Positions 1 through 8,610 of a DNA stretch of 64,000 nt are shown piece by piece (position 1 is the first letter of the stretch; each line of letters opens with the position of its first letter). A program made the translations under genes and the position numbers. The DNA is from Zygnema cylindricum (Eukaryota; Streptophyta; Zygnematophyceae; Zygnematales; Zygnemataceae). The notes beneath the pieces were generated by a model, which was not told the origin of the DNA, did not search any database, and worked only from the letters and a program-made list of their open reading frames with translations. The stretch covers positions 89,501 to 153,500 of the forward strand of contig JBBHKE010002294.1 in assembly GCA_037447655.1 (NCBI GenBank), written 5' to 3'.

Positions 1-768
1 TATACATATTCAATATATATATTATAGTTCAGCCATTCAATGAGGTACAGAGCCTTGCACAAATGCGGTTTTGAAAATGTTTACATGTTGTATCTGCCAC
101 AACAATGAAAACATTTTTGTTTGCATCCATTTCTCAGTGTATTTGGAAAACATTGAATTCCCTTCGAGTGCCCATATAAATGCTTTATTTAACCAGCTTC
201 GTCAATGCACACAAGATCCCCTTAAAAGAAAAGTTACCTGGGAAAAAGGTGTACTGGACTGAGGATTTGCATTTAACGAAAACAAAAACAAAAAATAAAA
301 AATAAACTAGAAATAGTATCCAATGATAACAGAAATGCAATACCAAACCTAAACCTAATCAAACCTGAGCAAACCTGACCTGGTCACAGACTTGGTGATG
401 GCCAATTTGTGAATAGGAAAAATGCCACTTCAGCTCTGCTTCACTACACCGTGAATCGCTATTAGCGTCGAAAATTACTAGCATGACTGTTTTAGTGTTT
501 ACAACTATATTTCATGTTCAAATGAGGTTGGCGATTATGAATCGAAAAAAGATGTCAGTAGAGCTAAAATATGTCAAAAAGTGTCATTAAAACCCACGTG
601 TCCAATGGGCAATTCTGAATGCAAGACAAAAGCGACAAAAAGACAAAGCCAAAACAAACAAAACAAATTGGAAGACGCTGAACAGAAAAAAATGTCATAA
701 AATGCAAATGATACTTGATACTCGGTAATTGTCACAAAGAGTTTTGACATTTTAACAAACTTCGTTTC
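1..768. other. AT-rich intergenic sequence
   Basis: No gene is supported here. The stretch is A-rich and holds only short chance open frames. The one recognisable item is a single copy of the terminal sequence TACACCGTGAATCGCTATTA at 445, listed separately. Confidence 0.5.
445..468 (+). repeat. Orphan terminal repeat of the 52.4-kb MITE family
   Basis: The 24 bases here are identical to the left terminus of the small MITE at 52,321-52,532 (begins TACACCGTGAATCG). I see no partner in opposite orientation downstream, so this is an isolated end or a remnant of a deleted copy. Confidence 0.6.
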
Positions 769-1106
769 TCATCGACTAAAAAAACACATTTCCATCGTAA
801 AAAAAACCAACACACACATTCCATAGGAGAAACCAAAAATACGTAGGAGATAAAAAAAAAGTGCACAAAAAAGTGAAACGATTAACATAAAAATATTTAA
901 AGCAAAATCTTTGCAACATGAGAAGAAGTATGTTTGCTTTGTAACTGAAATCGACAACTCTTTCAATTGTTTCTCATCTACAGTCGAGGGAGATCGAGTG
1001 AGGAGACATTGGGCAGTCGTGGTTTTAGGGAAAGCAATCACATCTCGAATAGAATCTTCTCCGGCCAATAGCATCGCTAGACGGTCGACTCCATAGGCAA
1101 TACCAC
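769..1106 (-). CDS. Aspartyl-tRNA synthetase C-terminal exon (bacterial/organellar type)
   Basis: Read on the minus strand, an AG acceptor at 1107-1108 opens an exon beginning [16 protein letters not shown], which is class II synthetase motif 3. It continues with [16 protein letters not shown], a signature of bacterial-type AspRS, then LKELSISV, where known AspRS proteins end. The enzyme charges tRNA-Asp; in plants this type works in plastids and mitochondria. Homology stops near 922. The remaining open frame down to the stop at 769 is hydrophobic and AT-rich and is probably read-through of non-coding sequence, so the true end is unclear. The exon starts in phase 1, whereas the neighbouring exon at 1728-1826 ends in phase 0, so the two cannot be spliced directly. 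Confidence 0.72.
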
Positions 1107-1727
1107 CTGCATAAATAAAAAAGACGTTTTAAAACGTTTTAACCAACAAGCTTTCAAAAAAGAAACATAGTTATGATAAGGAATCAAGTTACAAAAAAGA
1201 AACGAGTTTCGTAAAAGAAACAAGTTTTGAAAAAGAAACAACCAACAAGTTTAGAAGAAGGAAATGAGGTAACTTTTAACCAACAAACGTGGTTTAACCG
1301 ATAAATGTAAAACCGATAAAAAGACTGAAATTTCGACAAATGCAAACTCAGTTTAACATATTTCGTCTATACCAGTGAAAAAAGGAAGAAAAAACTGAAA
1401 AAGGTGGGTTAAATTACTAGAGCATCACAGAGGAAACAAGGCCAAAAACAAAGAAAAAAAAAGATGTGGAAAATAACAGAGAAAATAAAGGATGAGGTAT
1501 AAGACTCAGACAGAGTTTTGTACTTACAACTTTAATTTTTACAAAAAAAGGGTAAAGTGTATCTTACCATTTATCTTACACAGTTTCGATGTTAAATTTT
1601 TTGAGGTTTTCAAGGTTCTTTAAGTCATTTTCCCGAGGTTTTTGAAGTTGTGTTTTTTAGATTTTTGAAGTTATTCTTTTTGACGTTTCTGAGGTTTATT
1701 TTTTTAGAGTTTTCAAAGGAAATTTAC
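1107..1727. other. Intron-like gap lacking the expected AspRS exon
   Basis: AspRS proteins have about 47 residues between the two exons flanking this gap, including a GGGS-containing active-site strand. I read the minus strand in three frames and found nothing resembling it. The sequence is A/G-rich on the plus strand and looks like intron or decayed sequence. Confidence 0.45.
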
Positions 1728-1826
1728 CTCCACTCCATTATAAACTATATCACAAGCTAAAGCTCGAGCTGTCCTTAGGACAGCCATGTCCTCCGGGTGG
1801 GGGGCAGTGAAGGGATGATGCAAAGC
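1728..1826 (-). CDS. Aspartyl-tRNA synthetase internal exon
   Basis: On the minus strand, acceptor AG (1827-1828) and donor GT (1726-1727) bound an exon of exactly 33 codons. It reads [14 protein letters not shown], then [14 protein letters not shown], matching the catalytic-core segment of bacterial/organellar AspRS where the ALHHPF stretch precedes the GGGS strand. It belongs with the exon at 769-1106 on the same strand. Earlier exons should lie at higher coordinates, but none is recognisable before the GA-rich tract. Either introns are long and the gene was interrupted by the Copia LTR and GA tracts, or this is a two-exon relic. Family assignment is confident; intactness is not. Confidence 0.75.
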
Positions 1827-2649
1827 CTGTATCCCAAAAACAAAAAACCCTAAAAACTCAAAAAACTTTATAAATAACTCTAAATATCCTAAAAACCTTT
1901 AAAAACGCTAAACCTCCAAAAGCAAAAAATAAATGAATATAGACCAATTATCAAGCTAAAACTTGAAAAAATAAGGTTCTGTCTCACAAGTTAGTCATTA
2001 CTGCGAGGACTGTTTTAGTGTCGATAATTTTGATTTAGTTACGAAGGACGTACATGATGGATGACTGTTTCGATTATTAGTGTTATGAACGTAATAATAA
2101 TTAGTGTTATTAACAGTACTTCATGGTCAGAGGGAAAAAGGAAAAAAAAGGAAAAAAAAGGGAAAAAAATTGGGCGCCACATTAGTAGTTATTAACCTAC
2201 AGCAATTCCCGATGTTCACTGTTTATTCCTATATATGTTAATAACATTAAATAAAGTAGAAAGTAGACAAGACATCACGTCCCACCAATGCAAATTATAC
2301 CATTGATACTGCTTACACTTTAAAAATAAAAATTCCTTTACCACTAGTATTGATAGGCAATGTATATGCCCAAAATATAATAACATATTAGGTACCTACA
2401 ATATAAATCTTAGGATATGACAAATGTTGATTAGTTCTCCTCCATAAATTTTAAATTTTTATTTTAATGCATCCATGCCCATTGCCACTTCTAGCTTAAT
2501 AAGAAATTAGAATGGTTCGACCCCAACTCAACAGCTTTTGATTCAAAGTTGAAGGAGTCCAACATAATACGAACGAATATTCTGATTCGCTACATTTACA
2601 TTTAAAATAATCTCTGCAATGTTGTATCGCTAAATAGGCTATTTTTGAC
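1827..2649. other. AT-rich non-coding sequence
   Basis: Nothing coding was recognised. Upstream AspRS exons would be expected here on the minus strand, but I could not identify any. Confidence 0.4.
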
Positions 2650-3035
2650 TCATTGTGAAGAGAAAGAGAGGGAGAAGGAGGATAAAGGGAGAAGAGAGAA
2701 AAGAAAATAAGGATGAAAAAAAAACAAGGAAGAACTACGAGGGAGAACGAGAGTACAATAACAACAGATGAAAACGAAAAGAGGGAGAGGAGATAGAAAG
2801 AGAGGAGGGCAGAGAGACAGATAGGGAGAGAAAGAGAGATATTTGCTTGTTTTGACTAAATACCGATCAATTCTTCTCCCTAGCAAGGGAGAAAGGGCGA
2901 GAGAGGGAGGGGAGAGAGGGTGGGGAGGAGAAAAGGGAGAGTGTAGAGAGGGAGAGTAAGGGAGAAAGAGGGTGGGAGGGAGGGAGGGAGGAAAAGCAGA
3001 TGGGAGGGGGGGAGGGCTCATTGATTGGGAGGGAG
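2650..3035. repeat. GA-rich low-complexity tract
   Basis: Almost uninterrupted purine on the plus strand, with GGGA and GAGA units and a short non-repetitive interruption near 2840-2880. The Ser/Pro/Leu-rich open frame on the minus strand is a by-product of the composition. The tract ends immediately before a Copia-type LTR. Confidence 0.85.
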
Positions 3036-3040
3036 GGAGA

Positions 3041-4348
3041 TGTTGAAATTTAAGTATTTTCTTAGGTCTAGATATTGTAAAATAGAAGACAAAAGAGGAG
3101 ACAGTGACAGTTTGCCTCTAACTCTTCACTCAAGTCCCCACACTTGTCGCATTCACTGAAGACTTGAGGAGGAGTTAGATCCATGGCTGCCTAGGCTGTC
3201 CATAAGACAGGAAGGCAAATTTTGATAGAGTTACCTAAAAAATTTGACGGACCCGAGATTTGGTCCCCACACTTGTTGCAGTCACTGAAGACTTGAGGAG
3301 GAGTTAGATCCATGGCTGCGTAGGCTGTCCATAAGACAGGAAGGCAAATCTTGATAGAGTTACCTAAAAAATTTGACGGACCCGAGATTTGGTCCGGGTA
3401 CTTGCCGACCGTCAAATCAGCTGGTAACCTTAACCTATAAGTCTAAGATTAGTGGTAAGATATAATAGGTTTGATAAATATTTATTCTATCACACGTAGA
3501 CTAGTTCATTTAACAGGATATATATACGTAATGCATAGATACAGTTTTTGTACGATTTTAATGTATTAAATGAAACAGATACCTTGCATTTGTTTCGAAC
3601 ACAAAACAAATACCGCGAGTATATTTTCAACAGCTATAGTAGTATCCAGTTTTGATCGGACGGCCACGATAGCCGCCGCGAACACGGAATATGTACTTTT
3701 GGCGTTTTACTGTTATCGCCACGCCATGTGACACGTGGCGCGACAAGGTTGGATTGCGGCAACTTCGGAGATTACGGGAACAAATCCGGATATGACATGT
3801 GTCGACATTTTGGCCATGTCGTACGATGGTCGTACATAAAGTACACCGGCACATGTACTTTTTTGTACGACATAGTAATTTGATTGGTGCCGTACGTCAC
3901 TAGATAGAGTTTTACAAAGAGATAGGACTTAGAAAATTTCGTAGGTAGCAGCCTCTCTCCGAGAGAGCTGCTGTACAAAAGATCATCTTTGACCATTCAT
4001 AACAATTGATTTACTTGACCATTTTCAGTAATTCTTTTTCCTGCGGACTCAAGGGAGTCCAGGCTACATAGGGGTGTAGTCGGTCAGAATTTTTGTCTTC
4101 GAGGGTGGCTGCATTTCTAACGGAAAGTCAAAGTGGGTGAATGTGTCCAAAACTCATATTCTAACTTTGCATTCTGTGGTGGAACTGAGCACACAGAAAG
4201 TCTTATTTCACAAGGGTGAAGCTATAATGAGTTGTTGATTGTCAAGGGGTCATTCATTTGGGTTTATATCAACTTCGAGTCGGCACAATCTAGATTAGCT
4301 TCTTTTGGATCTGCGATTTCTGGGGGCAATGGAGCACACAGAGTTTTA
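3041..4348 (+). mobile_element. Copia-type LTR plus leader, inserted in a GA tract
   Basis: The segment starts TGTTGAAATTTAAG and aligns in order with the Copia LTR at 48,433-49,486. Shared blocks include TATTTTCTTAGGTCTAG, CTTGTCGCA, CATGGCTGCCTAGGCTGTCC, ATCCGGATATGACATGTGTC, GATAGGACTTAGAAAA and CTGTACAAAAG. It ends a few bases before the position where the other copy has its gag ATG, and GA-rich sequence resumes there. GGAGA flanks both sides (3036-3040 and 4349-4353), which could be a 5-bp target duplication but could be chance in GA repeats. No gag or pol follows. Confidence 0.75.
3134..3391 (+). repeat. 129-bp tandem duplication inside the LTR
   Basis: Two adjacent units (3134-3262 and 3263-3391) differ at only a few positions, for example CTTGTCGCATTC versus CTTGTTGCAGTC and GCTGCCTAGG versus GCTGCGTAGG. 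The LTR at 48.4 kb has one unit here, so the duplication is specific to this copy. Confidence 0.85.
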
Positions 4349-4615
4349 GGAGAGAGGGAGGGAGAGAGAGGGAGAGGGAGGAGGGAGGGAAGGAGGGAGG
4401 CAGGGAGGGAGGTGAAATTGGAAAGGATAGAGGGATAGGAGAAGGAGGAATGGAGGGATGGAGGGGGAAATGGGGGATTTTGGGGATCCAATCAGACGTG
4501 AGAAAACGATGGATGGAATGGGGATGGAGGAGGGAGGGAGTACGATAGGAAGGATGGGGAGAGTTGTGAGGAATGGGAAATAAAAATGAGATGAAAGAAA
4601 GGAAAGGAAAAGAAA
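4349..4615. repeat. GA-rich low-complexity tract
   Basis: Purine-rich GGAG/GGGA repeats directly downstream of the Copia LTR. The tract is probably the continuation of the one at 2650-3035, split by the LTR insertion. Confidence 0.8.
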
Positions 4616-5304
4616 GTAAAACAACGGTTAGTTTAATTTTAAGGTGAAAATAAGGCGAACGAAGGGAGAAAAATGAAGTTAAGGAAAGGTAAATTTTTTT
4701 TTTTGAATAAGAAGTAGGTGAAAGAATGGGGAATAAAAGGTAAAAGGAAGGTATGCTTAATTTTTAGGTTTGAAAGAAGCCAAAAATTAAAAAGAAAATA
4801 AAATATACGGAAGTAAAGTATGGTCCTTACAGTTGCTTGTTTTTGTCGCCACTTTTCTTTTTCAGATGAGGTTTGTTTGGTTTTTTTTTTTTTTTAAGCG
4901 TCCTTTTTTGTTTGGGGGGTCTCGAGCGGTCACCTTGAAAAAATTATACGTCGTTGTACGGGTCAAAAACGATAGTTTAGTACGGAGGGATTTGAGTCAC
5001 TCGGCGCTTAATCATACGGCAGTATGAATCACATCGCGACGTTTTTGTTGACGTCAAATGACGTCAATGGTAATTCACCTCTAAACAAAAAAAAAAGACA
5101 TTCATTTCCTCATCTCATTCATCAACCATTTTTAGTGTGAATGCAACACATATAGCGAATGCGCAAAAACAACTAAACACTATTGAAGATATATCTTGCC
5201 CAAAAAAATTGTGGATCAGATGGTCACAATTATTGACTCGTCCAACTCGTCCTGGAACGGTTATAATTTTGTGCCGCGCAGTCCGGACTTGAGTACTGTA
5301 CTGA
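4616..5304. other. AT-rich sequence with degraded transposon remnants
   Basis: No gene. The stretch around 4833-4930 (GTTTGTTTGG, a T-run, then GGGGTCTCGA) resembles positions 6330-6400 inside element W and 19,020-19,060, so it may be a remnant of the same family. TGACGTCAAATGACGTCA lies near 5050. Confidence 0.4.
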
Positions 5305-6893
5305 GGGTACTTTCACATGTGCTAAAGTTCAAGTTATTTCTGTCATTTTCCTTCATAACTTAGAAAAAAACGAGAAAATTTGCACCCGTACCAAAAAAAA
5401 TGAAATTAACACCGTACAAGTTGCATTACCTATAAACTTTATACGTACAGTAGTTTGTTATCTGGCGCGATGCAATTTGTAGTCTAGCGCATTTCGACCC
5501 ATTTTTGAGTCCTTCAAGCACATGATCAATCTTTACATCAAATAACCTCTCGAGGTGATTTTAAATATAGTCTAATAAGGTGAGCGAATAGGCATTATGC
5601 CGTCGCACATGTCGGAAATTTTTCAATTTTTGAGCGCGGAGTACCAGAAAATAAAACCCCACTGCACGTTTCCAGCCCATGCCTATGGTTTTCCGTGCGG
5701 TAATTTCCGTAAAGGGGTTGTCACTCTCAAACACACGTCTCTCCACACCTACGGCGTAGGAAAAACATTGGGCACCTGTCGGCAAGTGGGAAGACGAAAA
5801 ACAAAATCACAATTTTGTGCAACAGCGAAAGGTATTTTAGGGTTTCAACACGACGACAATATAGCGTACGGAGATTACGAAGTCACAAAATTTGTACAGC
5901 GTGCGGAGAGACGCCTCAAATTGAAGTCGACTGGAAGTTTCACCTCATTTTGTGTACCACTTCATCTGTCATATTGCTTCGTACACGTCTACGTAAGTCA
6001 CTTTTTTAAGTAACAAGTTAGGGTATGGCCCCATGTGGCTAAGTTCGGGTTTTTTTGTGTCGTTTTCCTTTGAAACTTAGCGTCGTACTGCCTAAGTTTC
6101 GACCGTATGAAGAAATTGCAAATTTTTATAGTGCAATTTGCTTTATTCTCTAACTTAGGATTTACGAAAATTTGTCGTCTTGCGTTTTTTTGACCCACTG
6201 TCACATCATCGTCAAACTTATCATGAAACACATCGGCAAGGTGTTTTAAGCTAAGTAAAATTCGTTTACACCAATAGGAAAAAAAAAATCACGAGTGAAA
6301 TTTTTTCAAAATTTTTTGACGAAAAATAAAGTACAGGGTTGGGTTTTGTTTGGTAGTACCTTGTACGGTTTTTTTTTGCAGGGGTCTCGATGCTTCAGTG
6401 TCATTTCACGCAAAGTTTATAAATATGCAAAAGTGAAAAATCTTCAAAGTCATGGCGGCCGGACAGGCAAGGTTTACGCAAAAGCATGTTGTATAGCCAC
6501 GACTATAAGGCTGTACGTCTACGATGTCACGCAATGACACGCGACATCCCAAACCGTTTCAAAAATTACGATGTGTGTTGCGACACTCCAAAAAGTTTCA
6601 AAAAAATATGGTGCGGCAAAGACAAATTGTATACAGTGACAGCCGTCACGGGTATTGTTGGCGTATACAGTCGTCACAAACTTAAGTAACACTCTCCAGA
6701 GAATACATAGAGACACTTGAAATCCGGGCTCGCCGGATCCGCGCTAAAATCCAGAGTAAGTACGCTAAGTTACATTTACATGGGGTCGTACCCTTATTTC
6801 CGTTTACATCCGAATGCTCTGAAAGTTGTACGGAGAGTCTTCGCTCAAAAACAAAGTAACAAGACTAAGTTTCGGTTACGTGCGAAAGTACCA
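5305..6893. mobile_element. Element X: non-autonomous DNA transposon with a nested insertion
   Basis: The left end reads GGGTACTTTCACATGT and the right end, reverse-complemented, TGGTACTTTCGCACGT. TGA flanks both sides (5302-5304 and 6894-6896), consistent with a 3-bp target duplication. X is homologous along its length to element Y (7066-7872) in opposite orientation, except for a 773-bp insertion (W). It carries the palindrome ACCTCTCGAGGT near 5550. No transposase is visible. Terminal GGG and a 3-bp duplication suggest the PIF/Harbinger group, but the TGA duplication differs from the usual TWA, so the class is an inference. Confidence 0.7.
6021..6793. mobile_element. Element W: Harbinger-like element nested in X
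   Basis: The left end is GGGTATGGCCCCATGT and the reverse-complemented right end GGGTACGACCCCATGT (14 of 16 identical). TTA flanks both sides (6018-6020 and 6794-6796). Element Y keeps the uninterrupted site AACAAGTTATTTGCATTTTC, with a single TTA, exactly where W sits in X, so the boundaries are well supported. The right part of W (about 6380-6793) is homologous to 18,990-19,384. No transposase is visible. TTA duplications and GGG termini fit PIF/Harbinger or Tourist-type MITEs. Confidence 0.8.
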
Positions 6894-7065
6894 TGAAACC
6901 TGCGTTTTTCGGGCTATGCGAACCTGCGAGGTCGATTTCGCGCATTGTGAGAGATCCACGTTGCCCCCTATCATCATTTCATTTTACGACTCGCCGCTGG
7001 TGAAACATGTAAGATACCTAGACTGTACTTAAATGTTACAAAGTACAGTACGTTTCGGATTGTGA

Positions 7066-7872
7066 GGGTACTTTCGCATGTAACCGAAACTTAGTCTTGT
7101 TACTTTGTTTTTTAGCGAAGATTCTCCGTACAACTTTTAGAGCATTCGGATGAAAATGCAAATAACTTGTTACTTAAAAAGGTGACTTACGTAGACGTGT
7201 ACGAAACAATGTGACAGATGAAGTGGTACACAAAATGAGGCGAAACTTCCACTCGGCTTCAATTTGAGGCGTCTCTCGGCACGCTGTACAATTTTTGTGA
7301 TTTCGTAATGTCCGTACACCGCATTGTTGATGGGTCGATACCTTAAAATACCTTTCGCTGTCGCACAAAAATGCGGTTTCGATTTTCGTCTTCTCACTTG
7401 CCGACAGGTGCCTAATGTTTTTCCTATGCCGTATGTATGAAGATGTGTGTTTGAGAGAGACGACCCTGTACGGAAATCATCGCACGAAAAACAGTACGCA
7501 TAGGCTAGAAACGTGCTGTGTTTTTTTTTTGGTACTCCGCGCACAAAAATTGTAAAAAAATTCTGACACGTGCGACAACATCTGCCTATTTGCTCAGCTT
7601 ATGCAACTTCATTTAAAATCACCTCGCGAGGTGATTTTATGTTCAGTTTGAACATGAGCTGGAAGGACGCGAAAGTGGGTAGAAATGCGCTAGACGACAA
7701 ATTGCATCGCGCTAGACGACAAACTGCAGTACATATAAAGTTTGAGGGTAACACAACTTATACGGTGTTAATTTCAATTTTTTGGTACGGCTGCGGATTT
7801 TCTCGTTTTTTTCTAAGTTATGGAGGGAAATGACAGAAAATAACTGTAACTTTAGCACATGCGAAAGTAGCC
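7066..7872. mobile_element. Element Y: 807-bp DNA transposon, empty-site relative of X
   Basis: Termini are GGGTACTTTCGCATGT and, reverse-complemented, GGCTACTTTCGCATGT (15 of 16 identical), flanked by TGA at 7063-7065 and 7873-7875. Its reverse complement matches X from end to end apart from the W insertion. A 26-bp perfect palindrome centred on CACCTCGCGAGGTG lies at 7614-7639. An open frame on the minus strand (7170-7544, 124 codons) matches the plus-strand frame of X at 5597-6013, including YGIGKTLGTCRQV and RAERRLKLK, but a protein role is unproven. Confidence 0.78.
7614..7639. repeat. 26-bp perfect palindrome in element Y
   Basis: The sequence around CACCTCGCGAGGTG extends by AT-rich arms to a perfect 26-bp inverted repeat. 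Related palindromes occur in X (about 5550), at 19,475-19,525 and in Z (about 20,455-20,510). Confidence 0.9.
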
Positions 7873-7875
7873 TGA

Positions 7876-8610
7876 GACGCGACTATACTGAACTATATTC
7901 TAAGTAGAACAAAGAACAAAGATATCGCGATGAATATTTATTCGTGACGTCACGATATACTGGTCCCTTTTACCCTTTGTCCCTTTCCCAATCAATAATC
8001 GATAATATCGATTATCTTCGCGACAGAAAAATTTCCGATACAAAATACCCTAAGCGATCGATTTCATGGTTTTTACGTATTAATAGGCTTAACTAGTATA
8101 AACGATTAGGCGATGGGTTTAAACAATCGTTTAGTCTGTACAAGTGCACAATTGCACATGCTTTCTGGGTGTATCGTTCAGCCTGAAAACTGTTGTTACT
8201 TGTAAGTACAATTTGTTACGGTATCTTGATCATTTCGTACAGTCATTTACCAGCCCTTCAACCCTCTGCAGGAGGGTTCTAAACGGAATATCGATTCAAT
8301 ACCCGCAATTGAAAAATGATATGCGAGTATCTGCTGCAGTGTATTCATATTTAATACACTTGGATTGGCGCTCATTCTCCCGCCGCCATCTGATCTCCTT
8401 AGATCCCCGAAAGGTAGATAGTGTTGGTGCAGACCACAGTGCTAGGTTCCAGACTTTCAGGTTTCTTGATGGCAGCCATAGCACCGGAATCATAGCTTGC
8501 GGTTAATAACCTGATATTTTCGAGTGAACCCAGGACTGTACTAAGTGACAGTTGCAGCTGCAGAAGGAAGTGAAGCGGGTCGATTTGCTAAGGAAGAAAG
8601 AGAAAGAAAG
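7876..8610. other. Upstream region of the two-RRM gene
   Basis: Candidate promoter and 5' UTR. The palindrome GTGACGTCAC at 7944-7953 is a classic bZIP (CRE/as-1-like) site, about 660 bp before the ATG. Purine-rich sequence immediately precedes the start codon. No TATA box or transcription start can be fixed by eye. Confidence 0.4.

Noticed and set aside
1840-1920. AAACCCTAAA-like words, considered as interstitial telomeric repeats
   Set aside because: Only isolated, irregular copies. No array.
2650-3021. Pro/Ser-rich minus-strand frame in the GA tract
   Set aside because: Composition artefact of the purine tract.
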